Below, piece after piece: positions 16,992 to 25,919 of a stretch of DNA of 64,000 nucleotides. Both the position numbers and the translations under genes were made by a program. How positions within the stretch are numbered: position 1 is the stretch's first letter; each line of letters starts with the position of its first letter. The notes beneath the pieces are model-generated. The model saw only the letters and a list, made by a program, of their open reading frames with translations, had not been told where the DNA came from and made no database searches. This DNA is from Agarilytica sp045430345 (GTDB lineage Bacteria > Pseudomonadota > Gammaproteobacteria > Pseudomonadales > Cellvibrionaceae): positions 62,001 through 126,000 of the forward strand of contig JAILXT010000008.1 in assembly GCA_045430345.1 (NCBI GenBank). Direction: 5' to 3'.

Positions 16992-17636
16992 CTATTGCGC
17001 CCAATTGGGTCGACCAGATGGCACAGCTGTTTGCGCTGGCGTGGATTGACCCTGAGGATTGTGTTGCGGTGGAGTGTGCTGTGGGGCAACGTACTGTTGC
17101 GACGGCTGCCCAGCATTTCCTTGTACATGAGCACCGCCTGACATCAGCGCGGTATAGTCTTTATGGTCCGGCATAATGACGACGTTAATGATGTTTTTTG
17201 GCTCGCCCTGCTGGTCTTTATCCATACCAATCTTGGCTACGAATTCAATACCGTCTAAATCACCAAGCCCCTGAATACGCCGGGCATTTTGTGCTTGTGG
17301 CGAATTATCTTTTGGCGCAATACCGCGTGACGAATTGAGGACGCTTTTAATAAACGAGCGGCCTTGGTTGCCCCACTCCGGCCCTTTATTACTGTACAGT
17401 CCAATCAAACTCCAGACTTTACGTCGCGCATATTGTCCATCCAGGACAACGAATTCACCGTTGAGGTATACCGAACCTGTATCCTCATTTCTTGTGCCGT
17501 ATCCGCCTGTCCATCCCTGCGTATGATCGTCATGGCCTCCGGGCTTAATCGTCATACGTACTTTTACAAGTGTCCCTTTGGGGATTACATCAAACTCGCG
17601 CTGCTCTTCAGCGTTGTTAAAATCATTCCAGCTCAT
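16992..17636 (-). CDS. Probable phage single-strand-DNA-associated protein (214 aa)
   Basis: The N-terminus MSWNDFNNAEEQREFDVIPKG and the internal GPEWGNQGRSFIKSVLNSSR match a conserved phage protein that accompanies Sak4-like ATPases. The C-terminal 55 residues are Gln/Pro-rich (QQYVAPQHTPPQHNPQ) and end in NWAQ: an OB-like core with a disordered tail, as in single-strand DNA binding proteins. Binding is inferred from this architecture and the neighbours, not from a named motif. Confidence 0.65.
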   Translation of the reverse strand: MSWNDFNNAEEQREFDVIPKGTLVKVRMTIKPGGHDDHTQGWTGGYGTRNEDTGSVYLNGEFVVLDGQYARRKVWSLIGLYSNKGPEWGNQGRSFIKSVLNSSRGIAPKDNSPQAQNARRIQGLGDLDGIEFVAKIGMDKDQQGEPKNIINVVIMPDHKDYTALMSGGAHVQGNAGQPSQQYVAPQHTPPQHNPQGQSTPAQTAVPSGRPNWAQ

Positions 17637-17690
17637 AATGTTTTCCTAATAAATTGTGGTGTAACGTCAGATTGTTTTGTGTTGGAAGGA

Positions 17691-18566
17691 CTAGGTGGTG
17701 CTGTCCGTCGCTTCGTTTGTTGTCGCCACTTCATTTGGCGGCGGTGTATATTCCAAGCGCTCAGTAACGGGTTTTGCTGGCAGGCGGATCTTTTCCATCA
17801 AGCGACCAAGGTGAGCTTCCTCATAAAGTGCGAGGCGACCACTGCGATCTTTTGCGGGATAACCGAAGGGGTTAAGGGTGTGATTGATAAAGACGCGCAC
17901 TTGCTTGCCATCTTCATTGGCAACGTCGGCCATGGTGATGACTTGATCGACAATCCCCGGTAATTCCAATCCGGTTTTAGAGCCATCTATTTGCGGGGTA
18001 AATATTTGGCGGTTGTAGTCATCGGTTTTTTCATCAAGAATGCCGACAAACCACATGTGTTTATTGCGGGTATGCTGAAGATGGGTTAACCAGCCAATCA
18101 TTTCTTGTCCGTGTAACCCGTACGCACCGCGCGTATCCGGTTTACCCGTTTTTTCACTGAAAGCTTGGGGCTGGCCTTTGCACCACTGAAAACACAAACG
18201 CCCTGCTACCGTGATCGAATCGACAAACACCGTGTCGTACTTATTCAACAAACTAGGATCACCATATTTTTCACATACAGCATCGAAATGCGCTTGGCTG
18301 TAGACCTGATCGTCACGCAGCGCAGGGTTAGGACCGCCCACAAATACCGCAAAGTCACGACACTCTTGCCAAGTTTTTGGACGGAAGCTATCCCCACCCC
18401 AATCTTCAACCGCGAGATCCCCGGCTTCCACATCAAAAAATAATGTTGATCCAGGATCGAGCGTCCACAAGAGCGATGTTTTACCTATGCCGCTTATCCC
18501 AAAAATAACGCCCTTGATTCCTTTCTTTTCTGCCTTGCGCTGGTCTGCTGTAATAATGGGAATCAT
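17691..18566 (-). CDS. Sak4-like RecA-fold ATPase (AAA_24)
   Basis: 291 aa. Walker A FGISGIGKTSLL lies at residues 22-33, then TLFFDVEAGD; the Walker B is DTVFVDSITVAG and WFVGILDEKT follows. This is the shortened RecA core of phage recombinases of the Sak4 type, which promote strand annealing with a single-strand-binding partner, here the next gene. Its start overlaps the upstream 158-aa gene by four bases. Confidence 0.82.
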   Translation of the reverse strand: MIPIITADQRKAEKKGIKGVIFGISGIGKTSLLWTLDPGSTLFFDVEAGDLAVEDWGGDSFRPKTWQECRDFAVFVGGPNPALRDDQVYSQAHFDAVCEKYGDPSLLNKYDTVFVDSITVAGRLCFQWCKGQPQAFSEKTGKPDTRGAYGLHGQEMIGWLTHLQHTRNKHMWFVGILDEKTDDYNRQIFTPQIDGSKTGLELPGIVDQVITMADVANEDGKQVRVFINHTLNPFGYPAKDRSGRLALYEEAHLGRLMEKIRLPAKPVTERLEYTPPPNEVATTNEATDSTT

Positions 18567-19039
18567 GATTGCTCCTCCTTGAGATTACCGATACTGATCA
18601 CTTGCTTGCCAAACTTGAGCGTGCGCGCGGGTGTAAACGATTCCTGTAGCGACTTAGGCCACGCGGAATATTTACGCTCGGCGACCTTGTAACTGATCTC
18701 GATATACTCGGAAGGGTCGTCGCCATTCACACGGATTTTCTCCGCAAGACAGGCGAGCTTCTTTTGATCCCACACGATTTTTTTGGAACGGTCTGCACTG
18801 ACAGGAACGCCTTCATCTTCGAAGCGGACGGTGCCCGTTTCTTTTTCAAGGTTCGCTCTCAGTTGCGTGAGTTTCTGTTCGTATTTGAATTGAACGGCTA
18901 AATCAAGAAACTGCTTAGCCGCTTTCGCTTTATTCAAAACGTCCGTGGCTTCGTCCTGTAGCTGTTGAATCTCTGACGCATCGAGCGCGGCGATTTGTTG
19001 CGGCGTATAAAGATGTACTTTGTGGTAGGTAATATTCAT
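18563..19039 (-). CDS. Unknown early phage protein (158 aa)
   Basis: Mainly helical N-terminal two-thirds (PQQIAALDASEIQQLQDEA, DVLNKAKAAKQFLDLAVQFK), then a more mixed C-terminus (YIEISYKVAERKYSAWPKSL). Four-base overlaps link it to the genes on both sides, so it is a true member of the early operon. No family is recognised; a recombination accessory role is a guess from position. Confidence 0.65.
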   Translation of the reverse strand: MNITYHKVHLYTPQQIAALDASEIQQLQDEATDVLNKAKAAKQFLDLAVQFKYEQKLTQLRANLEKETGTVRFEDEGVPVSADRSKKIVWDQKKLACLAEKIRVNGDDPSEYIEISYKVAERKYSAWPKSLQESFTPARTLKFGKQVISIGNLKEEQS

Positions 19040-19251
19040 GCATTACCTCCAGCACTGACTTTTTCACTCGTACTTTTACGAAGGCATTCTCGTTCGTACG
19101 ACTCGACGTCGTTCAATCGATACATGACTTTTGATTGCAGCTTTAGAAACCGTGGACCGGTTCCTTCGCGACGCCATCGTTCGAGTGTGCCAGTACACAT
19201 ACCGAATCGATTCGCCACTTCACTTTGAGAAAGGTGTCGCGGGGACTCCAT
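19036..19251 (-). CDS. Excisionase/AlpA-like HTH protein
   Basis: The start at MESPRHLSQSEVANRFGMC (19251) has AGGAG seven bases upstream; the frame extends to 19296. The 71-aa protein is a MerR-type winged helix: LSQSEVANRFGMCTGTLERW, then R-REGTGPRFLKL and VMYRLNDVESYE. Such proteins act as excisionases or regulators. It is the first gene of the early operon and lies directly downstream of the ATGTGTGGT iterons, which may be its own sites. Confidence 0.8.
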   Translation of the reverse strand: MESPRHLSQSEVANRFGMCTGTLERWRREGTGPRFLKLQSKVMYRLNDVESYERECLRKSTSEKVSAGGNA

Positions 19252-19302
19252 AATCTTCTCCTGACTTGGGTTAGTTAAGGAGCCGATATTGTGCAAATAA
19301 AA

Positions 19303-19386
19303 ATGTGTGGTCTAAAAGTGCGGGCAATGTGTGGGATGAGCGAAAAAAATGTGTGGTATGTGTGGTATGTGTGGTGAATGTGCGGG
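19303..19386. repeat. ATGTGTGGT iteron array (seven copies)
   Basis: ATGTG(T/C)GG(T/G) occurs at 19303, 19327, 19349, 19358, 19367 and 19378, with a shortened copy AGTGCGGG at 19317. The central three are head to tail with a 9-base period. The array lies between the early operon start and the terminator of the next gene pair, so it is an operator or initiator-binding array. Coding potential is absent. Confidence 0.7.
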
Positions 19387-19455
19387 CTTCGCTATTACTA
19401 TTGACTTTTGCAAATAACTATCCCACTAAAATTACTTAGATTTTCTATCGCGCAT

Positions 19456-19487
19456 AAAAAAAGCCGTAGAAAACATCTACAGCTTTT
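19456..19487 (-). terminator. Terminator, strong on minus strand
   Basis: AAAAGCCGTAGA (19459-19470) pairs with TCTACAGCTTTT (19476-19487) over 11 of 12 positions with a five-base loop. The A run at 19456-19462 gives the minus-strand T tract. It ends the transcript of the two unknown genes to the right and can also work on the plus strand. Confidence 0.75.
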
Positions 19488-19512
19488 GGAGATATCGTTA
19501 ATTAAAATAATG

Positions 19513-20601
19513 TTAATGGTGCTGAATATCAAAACCCCATTCACCACGCGACAACTTTACGATATACCTATTCCAATCTCTATTGTCTCTGAATATATTA
19601 CTGATATGACGAGAACCCCCATATAACGGTTTAGTCGCCGTCATTAATTCTTTATGGGACACGCACCACACCCCAGATTCACCTTTTTTGAAAAGATATT
19701 CCACGATAGCCGCCTGACGCTTTGATCCAGACAACCGCCAATCAGGCTTACCAGGAATTGAAAGTATTTTGTTTTCCCTGTCATAGGATACCAGCACTTC
19801 CCCCCTACTGTTTTTTATACTACTCGATGTGGCGAATTCACTTTTTTCCTTAACGCGGTTACGTTGGTTTTCTGTAGTACGTATGTCCTCAAAAGCACAA
19901 GCAACCTTCGGTATACAGTCCACTTGATGCGAGTTTAGAAGAGGAACACTCACTTCAAACCTTAACCGATCGCCCATCACAACATCACTTAACCGTTGCG
20001 CTTGCATACCCGAGGGCCAACTCAAAAATTTGGGAAGGTGATTTGCGCATAGAAGAAGCAGTCCGTGTAAGCGTCGATCATGAAGCCATTCCAATATTTT
20101 GTCCTGCGCCCAGTCTAAGCCTCTTATAATATACACAGGAAAATGCTCACCCGATCCGAACACGCCACCGCCTAAGCGCCAGACGTGGTCTTTCAACAAC
20201 TCCTTACTTTCACCACCACAGAAATCTACTAGATGTAACCTACCCGCGAGTTCAGGTAAAAACAGTTTTGTATTGACACAATACACCGCTGCATCACCTA
20301 CGGGCACAAACGGGTCTAGCAATAACTTCATGCTTCGACGGCGAAGTGTGTCCGAGCGCTCAGTCCGCTCGACGCTGACATACTCCAATTGATCTTCAAT
20401 TTCGCATTCCATTACGCCCGCGATACCAACGACGTTTAACCACGGCATATAGCGGTCCAGTACCGCATCACCGAGAATACGCTGCAACTCCCACGCAGGC
20501 ACGCCCTGTAACACGTTACCCTCTATCCCTGGAATACCATCGCGCTGCCGGTCAAACACACGAATCAATTTTTTAAATGTATCAAGCGTTAGATTCGTCA
20601 T
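19513..20601 (-). CDS. Unknown protein with C-terminal winged helix (362 aa)
   Basis: No family is recognised. The C-terminal 75 residues (SGSKRQAAIVEYLFKKGESG, HKELMTATKPLYGGSRHISN) read as a winged helix-turn-helix. The middle (GDRLRFEVSVPLLNSHQVDC, FLPELAGRLHLVDFCGGE) is of mixed structure. The gene starts 20 bases inside the end of the preceding gene, so the two form a tight pair, and it ends just before a terminator. The pair sits outside the conserved phage operon. DNA binding through the C-terminus is inferred. Confidence 0.7.
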   Translation of the reverse strand: MTNLTLDTFKKLIRVFDRQRDGIPGIEGNVLQGVPAWELQRILGDAVLDRYMPWLNVVGIAGVMECEIEDQLEYVSVERTERSDTLRRRSMKLLLDPFVPVGDAAVYCVNTKLFLPELAGRLHLVDFCGGESKELLKDHVWRLGGGVFGSGEHFPVYIIRGLDWAQDKILEWLHDRRLHGLLLLCANHLPKFLSWPSGMQAQRLSDVVMGDRLRFEVSVPLLNSHQVDCIPKVACAFEDIRTTENQRNRVKEKSEFATSSSIKNSRGEVLVSYDRENKILSIPGKPDWRLSGSKRQAAIVEYLFKKGESGVWCVSHKELMTATKPLYGGSRHISNIFRDNRDWNRYIVKLSRGEWGFDIQHH

Positions 20602-21730
20602 AGCTTTTTCCCTCTAGCAATATTCCCCACTGACGTAACAACCCATGACACATCGATCTTTCTTCTCTTCTTTCGGTCTGAATCAACGCAGAATGCTTCC
20701 CACATAGGTCAATTTGAATATCGTGGGGCTTTTCCTGTGAATCACCAATAGAGACAACGATTCCCACTTTAATTAGGAGACCGTTTTTCTGTGGTGTGGG
20801 TTTAGCAAGATGGCACTGCTCGTAGATACTCACAGGATAATCCTTCGGGATACTCACCGTTGATTCTCGTCCGCCATCCATATAGGTCAGGCTAGTGACC
20901 TTTGCTGATTTAACGGAAGCGTCACAGAGCGCTAATACGGTGGGCTGCGAAAACTGCTGAAATGAGTACGTCAATAGCCGACATAGGCTGTCGTCACCTA
21001 ACATAACACGGCTAAATAGCTGCGCTATCCTTTCACGCAATGCGCGATACGGCGCATAGACTTCAATTACACCCGCATCCTCGTAATATGTCAGATATAT
21101 TTTTTGTGTCTGTATATGTTGTTGAATACCAACTTGTCCGTCTTGCACGACGTCAACGGCAATAGATAATTGATTGTAAGCAATCGTAAACTCGTGATCT
21201 CTCGATCTGCTCCCCCCTAGATCATTTAAAGTGTCCAACTGGTCCACCGCTACGTCATTCTCTTCACACAACAATAGATTGCCGAGGTGTTTACGAAAGG
21301 AGGGTATTCCCGAAAGCCCCTCGGGTATTAACAGAGGTCCGGTGACAGAGAAATATGTACAAGGTAAGAACGATCGCTCATCTTGAATATCTGTACTACA
21401 TAGCAGGTCACAAGCATCATCGAACATAATCGGCGCATTATGATACAACCATAAAAAACGATCGAATTGATTGCCCATATCACGATAATCTCGGCGCTCT
21501 TCGTCCGTCATTTGTTGATTAAATTGTCGAATCATCTCAGGCTCACAGTATGTAGCCAAAAGTACGACATGACGTGCCCACTCTAATAGTGGTTCGGATA
21601 ATTCTTTTTTTACGCTGAGAATCTCACCGCAATGCGTGACACAATTTTTAAAGTAATGTGAAATTATTGTATTGAAGAGTTCGGGGTTTGCCCGAGCTTT
21701 AATGGTCGCAAGGTCATTTACTCTATGCAT
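20582..21730 (-). CDS. Unknown protein (382 aa), partner of the winged-helix gene
   Basis: The start at MHRVNDLATI (21730) has GGGAG about eleven bases upstream; the frame also extends to 21781. The N-terminal 100 residues are helical (NTIISHYFKNCVTHCGEILS), and the remainder alternates beta and helix (KIYLTYYEDAGVIEVYAPYR, LLIKVGIVVSIGDSQEKP). It has no Walker, nuclease or transmembrane motif I can see and no recognised family. Its Cys and acidic residues do not form a known site. It shares a 20-base overlap with the following gene. Confidence 0.65.
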   Translation of the reverse strand: MHRVNDLATIKARANPELFNTIISHYFKNCVTHCGEILSVKKELSEPLLEWARHVVLLATYCEPEMIRQFNQQMTDEERRDYRDMGNQFDRFLWLYHNAPIMFDDACDLLCSTDIQDERSFLPCTYFSVTGPLLIPEGLSGIPSFRKHLGNLLLCEENDVAVDQLDTLNDLGGSRSRDHEFTIAYNQLSIAVDVVQDGQVGIQQHIQTQKIYLTYYEDAGVIEVYAPYRALRERIAQLFSRVMLGDDSLCRLLTYSFQQFSQPTVLALCDASVKSAKVTSLTYMDGGRESTVSIPKDYPVSIYEQCHLAKPTPQKNGLLIKVGIVVSIGDSQEKPHDIQIDLCGKHSALIQTERREERSMCHGLLRQWGILLEGKSYDESNA

Positions 21731-22273
21731 CAAAATATATCTCCCTGTTAGTTCGGTTTGCTTTTGGCAATACCTATCCATCCTCGTAGATCACGAAGTG
21801 GTTGATTTAGATAAAATAAGAATACTTGGTACGGGTATTACATTGAGGGTGAAAGATCCCTATTTACATCGCTACGCCAGAGTTCCTCTCAAGTCCTTTT
21901 CGCTTATCGTTGATAAGATAACAGACTCTAAAGTTCAGCTGTCGTTCCATTCGTTTTTTCCAGCCTTCCTCGACATGAAAATTCAGGCGTCATAGTAGCA
22001 CCGCTTTACTGACTAATTGTGGTTGAATCTGGGAGCATTTGTGGCAAAACATGTACGTGCCCAGCATAGATGAGGTCCCAGGGATTTGGGTAAGAACGGA
22101 AGGCCTAAACCAGTGAGCAGAAAATCAGAGAACATAAGCTTATCCTCATATCAGGTGGTCCAGCCTTGCGCTGGTAGGTAGTCACCCAATATCGAATAAT
22201 AGGCATCATAAACAACAACTGTTTTTATGTACAGCTATTTTTCATCAAGCCCAATGAGCCGCAAATCTGGTGA
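21731..22273. other. Intergenic region with LexA-like box
   Basis: I see no convincing gene here. It must contain the promoter of the 382-aa/362-aa pair. The only clear signal is the CTG-N10-CAG box at 22219-22234. The DNA is not notably repetitive. Confidence 0.5.
22219..22234. promoter_or_regulatory. LexA-type SOS box (orphan)
   Basis: CTGTTTTTATGTACAG fits CTG-N10-CAG and shares a longer block (CAACAACTGTTTTTAT.TACAGC) with the box at 23562. No gene start lies close by: the nearest are 430 bases right (sirtuin) and 490 bases left. It could mark a lost gene or a distant promoter. Confidence 0.5.
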
Positions 22274-22501
22274 CTAAGACCGAACCCACCGTTTATCGAC
22301 CAACACCAGCTTGATCGATTCAAGCGTTTCGATATCCTTCACGTAGCATACTTCGGTCCGAGACTTGGCCCTTATGAGGTCGCGCTTGCCCCCTTCCACA
22401 ATCATCTCTCCACCATCAAATCGAACAGACGCAACAAAGTGCAAACGATAGTAATCTTCATAAGGTCGTTTTAGGGTAGGTCTAGATTGAGATAGATGCA
22501 T
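22274..22501 (-). CDS. Possible small protein (75 aa)
   Basis: The frame has plausible composition (RFDGGEMIVEGGKRDLIRAK, then TEVCYVKDIETLE) with mixed strand and helix. There is no family match, no clear ribosome-binding site and no operon partner. It may be genuine or a chance frame. Confidence 0.35.
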   Translation of the reverse strand: MHLSQSRPTLKRPYEDYYRLHFVASVRFDGGEMIVEGGKRDLIRAKSRTEVCYVKDIETLESIKLVLVDKRWVRS

Positions 22502-22661
22502 GTGCGTATGGTTGTCAGTACAATAAAATTACTAGATATTATGTTTGGGCGAAATTTAATCGAACTCCGTTGAGGTGTCAATGATACGTGCAGCCACACG
22601 CCCTACTTTAGATCAAAATCATTAAATTCTAATGCCTAGATATACCGTTTAAGATCAAATT

Positions 22662-23396
22662 ATGAAAATCCAACTCAGCGAATATAAAAAGATAGTCGTC
22701 CTCACCGGAGCCGGGGTTTCTGTTGCTTCTGGATTAAAAACGTACCGTGGTAAAAACGGTTCCGAAACAAATACAAACATTCAATACAGCGGCCATGCAG
22801 ATCGACTACAGGACGACCCTGCTGGCCTTTGGGGCTTCTACGGCCCGCTACGAGAGAAAATATCGAGCGCCGCACCTAATGCTGCTCACGCCCATTTAGC
22901 GGAGATAGAACAGTCCCTCGCTCCTAACCAGGGATTTTGTCTGATCACTCAGAATGTGGATGGGCTTCACCAAGCAGCGGGATCTAAAAACGTCATAGAG
23001 ATACATGGAAACTTAAATAGAAGTCGCTGCTCAGATCCACGCTGTGAAACTGAATCATTCACTGATAACAGCTATCAAAAAGAACTCCCTCTTTGCGCAA
23101 AATGTGGTGCAATTTTTCGCCCTGATATTGTGCTTTTTGGAGAACAGCTTTCCGTTGATAATGAATGGAAAGTCAAAAAGGCAATGAGAAATTGCGATCT
23201 ATTCATTGCTATTGGAACATCAGGCACGGTATCGCCTGCGTCGAACCTTGTTCGCTCAGCGAATTACGAAGGCGCGAGAACTGTTATATTAAGCCTCGAA
23301 CCGATGAAGGTTAAAAACCCTTATTTTCAGGAAGAGTATTTAGGTGAAGCGGATATTCTTGTCCCAAAGATATTGCATTTTCAGAAAAACAAATAA
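22662..23396 (+). CDS. SIR2-family NAD-dependent deacylase (CobB-like)
   Basis: 244 aa, normal for bacterial sirtuins. Visible motifs: TGAGVSVASGL (residues 15-25), TQNVDGLH (96-103) and IHGN with catalytic His115. The zinc set is Cys123, Cys128, Cys145 and Cys148, then RPDIVLFGE and IGTSGTVSPAS. It removes acyl groups from lysines using NAD. Being intact and classical, it is not obviously one of the NAD-depleting defence SIR2 proteins, which usually carry extra domains. It stands alone in the accessory region, oriented opposite to the phage genes. Confidence 0.88.
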   Translation: MKIQLSEYKKIVVLTGAGVSVASGLKTYRGKNGSETNTNIQYSGHADRLQDDPAGLWGFYGPLREKISSAAPNAAHAHLAEIEQSLAPNQGFCLITQNVDGLHQAAGSKNVIEIHGNLNRSRCSDPRCETESFTDNSYQKELPLCAKCGAIFRPDIVLFGEQLSVDNEWKVKKAMRNCDLFIAIGTSGTVSPASNLVRSANYEGARTVILSLEPMKVKNPYFQEEYLGEADILVPKILHFQKNK

Positions 23397-23561
23397 GTAA
23401 AATACGTTAACAGACATCCACCCAGGATTTCATAGCCTACTCTCTTTGAGGCACAAGCATAAAAAATTATTCAATTTCCGCGAATGACAATTGGCTCACA
23501 AGATTCTATTCGATCAGATACCAAAATCAACACGGAGGACCACCCCAACAACTGTTTTTAT

Positions 23562-23577
23562 ATACAGCCGTAAAAAT
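23562..23577 (+). promoter_or_regulatory. LexA-type SOS box before the membrane-protein gene
   Basis: CTGTTTTTATATACAG fits the gammaproteobacterial CTG-N10-CAG consensus with an AT-rich core. It ends 24 bases before the start at 23602, a normal operator position. The recA gene of this window has the same kind of box at 55654, so the host LexA recognises this form. Confidence 0.7.
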
Positions 23578-23601
23578 TCTTTGTATACTTACAGATAAAT
23601 A

Positions 23602-24903
23602 ATGAAAATTAGGTACGTACGAAGAATGAGCACAATATTGTCTGATTTTTTTGAACCTTATGTTGTATATAGTATTTCGGCATCTTCTTCTTTAGGGCAA
23701 AACCTCTCATCAATAGGGTGGTTTTCTTATTGGCAGGGATTTACTATTTCGCCAAATGAAAATCAACTTATGATTTCAATTTTATACAGTGCTTTATTAG
23801 CATTTTCATTTATTATCAGCGTTCTATCTGCTTTCTCTTTACGTATAAAACTCGGATTTTTGGCGATCCTAGCTTGGGCTTCTCCCGGAATATTTTCTGT
23901 ATTCGAAACCTCTTTTGTAACCTTGAAGATGCCTGACACCTATCACGTCAATGATGGTTCTATGTATGTAGGCGAAACATATTCAACGCTCCTGAACGTA
24001 TTCATGGCATTTATAATTGGTTGGTCCCTTATAACGTTACTTGTCCATTGGTTTAAAATTAGACGCGGATTCAAGGAAGTGTACGACCATATTTGGTATT
24101 CTATTGGCTTGATTGCGGTCGTATTTTTCGTTGTTGACAGCAACACTTCGTTTTACAAGTCAGAGTTAGATACATCAGAACGAAATATAAGTGACAATAT
24201 TTCCATCACGAATGACCAGTTAAATTTTGCCCACACCACTTGTCTAACAGAACTGTCAGAGTTAATTGAATTTGGTATTTCTAACGAATTCTGCGAATGG
24301 ATTCCTAAAGCAAAATTTGATTATTACTGGAAGTCTCAAGATAAAAGCTTCACTCGGGAGCTATCAGATACTGAAGATATATCTCGCATCATCACAAAAA
24401 CCAGGCTGAACGACATTGAAAAATTTAACGAATATATTTGCTCTTCAGAAAAAAATAAATCTAGCTGCAATATGATTTCTTTTGAACAGGGAAGATTTGA
24501 CCCAAACTATGAATATATGGAAAGCCGCTATGCGCTAGCCGTCATACCATTAAACAAGTCACTTTCCGTATTTTATAGTCAATCATCTAAGGCAAACAAA
24601 AAACTTAGTGCTTCAAAAAGAAACTCTCAGTATAAATGGTTTTTTTATATGCTTTTTGGGGTTCTTGTTGGTGGAAAAGTTGCTATTTCTACACGATCCC
24701 TATTCGGAGATCCCAAACCAGTTTTTCGGCATTGGGTAATCGCAACATCCAATTTTATACTTTTTATCGGGTTACACGTATTCATTGTTGCCAGACGCAG
24801 CGCCAATAAGATACCAACATTACTTACCAGCCTCGCCAACTTCCTCTCTATAATTTCACTACACCTAAAAAAGATAAATTTTACAACTTCCAGATTTAGT
24901 TAG
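23602..24903 (+). CDS. Multi-span membrane protein, unknown, probably SOS-controlled (433 aa)
   Basis: About six hydrophobic spans are seen: two near residues 55-110, one near 132-155 (LLNVFMAFIIGWSLITLLVH), one near 165-185, and two at 345-400 (WFFYMLFGVLVGGKVAIST, then SNFILFIGLHVFIV). A hydrophilic central domain of about 150 residues (190-340) has four cysteines and probably lies on one side of the membrane. No family is recognised. The start is uncertain: M at 23602 or 23626, neither with a good ribosome site. The LexA box just upstream suggests expression on DNA damage. Confidence 0.75.
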   Translation: MKIRYVRRMSTILSDFFEPYVVYSISASSSLGQNLSSIGWFSYWQGFTISPNENQLMISILYSALLAFSFIISVLSAFSLRIKLGFLAILAWASPGIFSVFETSFVTLKMPDTYHVNDGSMYVGETYSTLLNVFMAFIIGWSLITLLVHWFKIRRGFKEVYDHIWYSIGLIAVVFFVVDSNTSFYKSELDTSERNISDNISITNDQLNFAHTTCLTELSELIEFGISNEFCEWIPKAKFDYYWKSQDKSFTRELSDTEDISRIITKTRLNDIEKFNEYICSSEKNKSSCNMISFEQGRFDPNYEYMESRYALAVIPLNKSLSVFYSQSSKANKKLSASKRNSQYKWFFYMLFGVLVGGKVAISTRSLFGDPKPVFRHWVIATSNFILFIGLHVFIVARRSANKIPTLLTSLANFLSIISLHLKKINFTTSRFS

Positions 24904-25155
24904 AATAATATAAAATCAGAACTAATAATCCACACGTTTCCCGCAGTCCCCTCCATATGCAGCAGCTGGACTTCTTGATCGATGATCGGTTCGCAGGACT
25001 GTGCATTGAACCAAGAATGGATGTTTGATATTTTTTATCCCTAATGACTCAACCTGACAGCCTGCTTATTCCACTACGCGAACTTTAATGCTGCAATTAC
25101 CACCGTAGTGGAGGCCCAGCCAGCATCCTGGCGAGGAACATTACCTTGTTACACT

Positions 25156-25560
25156 TTATGCTTCTTCTAACTCTTCTATATTTTCTTCAGTGAGTTTTTC
25201 TGATAACAAAGCATCAATATCGATCTCCTCAACCCCTTCAAATGTCTCCGCTACATCCAAGAACACTTTTAAGTTTTTACATGCTTCGATAAGCTTATTT
25301 CGGTAATTAATGACCTCTTCTAGACTTTTACACTTATACGAGTCTCCATTCCACAATTCTTCAACATTTATACTCGTCTCGGTTTCTAGCGGGTTCCCAA
25401 ACATGCTAACAATTTTTTTGGAGGCTAGCTGTTGTTTCTGAAGCCCATAATGCTTGATGAGTTTTCGCTCATGATCTGAAAGAACTAGTTCGGGATGGAG
25501 TTCAAACGTGGTCTTACCCATCACGCCTTTCTTTTGAGACTTTCTAATTCGTAAAAACAT
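25156..25560 (-). CDS. Unknown acidic protein (134 aa)
   Basis: GAGGAAG lies at a good distance before the start at 25560. The N-terminus is basic, followed by helix-rich sequence (LSDHERKLIKHYGLQKQQLA, SLEEVINYRNKLIEACKNLK), and the C-terminus is very acidic (LSEKLTEENIEELEEA). No family is recognised. It stands alone between the membrane-protein gene and the first copy of the dispersed repeat. Confidence 0.6.
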   Translation of the reverse strand: MFLRIRKSQKKGVMGKTTFELHPELVLSDHERKLIKHYGLQKQQLASKKIVSMFGNPLETETSINVEELWNGDSYKCKSLEEVINYRNKLIEACKNLKVFLDVAETFEGVEEIDIDALLSEKLTEENIEELEEA

Positions 25561-25756
25561 TTAAAACTTCCTCTTTGTTCTATATTAGTTGTCGTGTAAC
25601 TTTATGATATACAGACCGCCGATCCGGACATTTTATCTGTGTCAATTCACGGTTGTAGCCAATGATAACGAAGAATCAATCACTTAACTCAATAATTCCT
25701 GACATATTGAAGTTAAAAACTTGGCTCCTTAGCATTGCGAAAATACGATGAACTAA

Positions 25757-25858
25757 ACGTCCGCTTTGGGCGACCAGCCGAGATCGACTATTGCTCATAA
25801 TCATATCATGCAGTCTTGGGTGCCAAGTTCCGCTGTTTCCACAAAGCAGACATTATGA
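25757..25858 (+). repeat. Dispersed inverted-repeat element, copy A
   Basis: It begins ACGTCCGCTTTGGGCGACC and ends CCACAAAGCAGACATT; the ends are complementary (GTCCGCTTTG against CAAAGCAGAC). About 102 bases. Copies B, C and D have the same ends and orientation. It lies just left of the sigma/ImmA module. Confidence 0.7.
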
Positions 25859-25919
25859 CAAAGCTCTTCGCCTCAACGACTTTAGCTTTTCTACTAAACA
25901 GGATAAGGGAAACCGAAGT

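Noticed and set aside
9283..19386. CRISPR array
   Set aside because: The repeats are 8-13 bases, irregularly spaced, partly inverted, and without cas genes; they are iterons or operators.
22662..24903. Two-gene SIR2 plus membrane-protein defence system
   Set aside because: The sirtuin is a classical deacylase, a 205-base gap with a LexA box separates the genes, and nothing shows that they act together.
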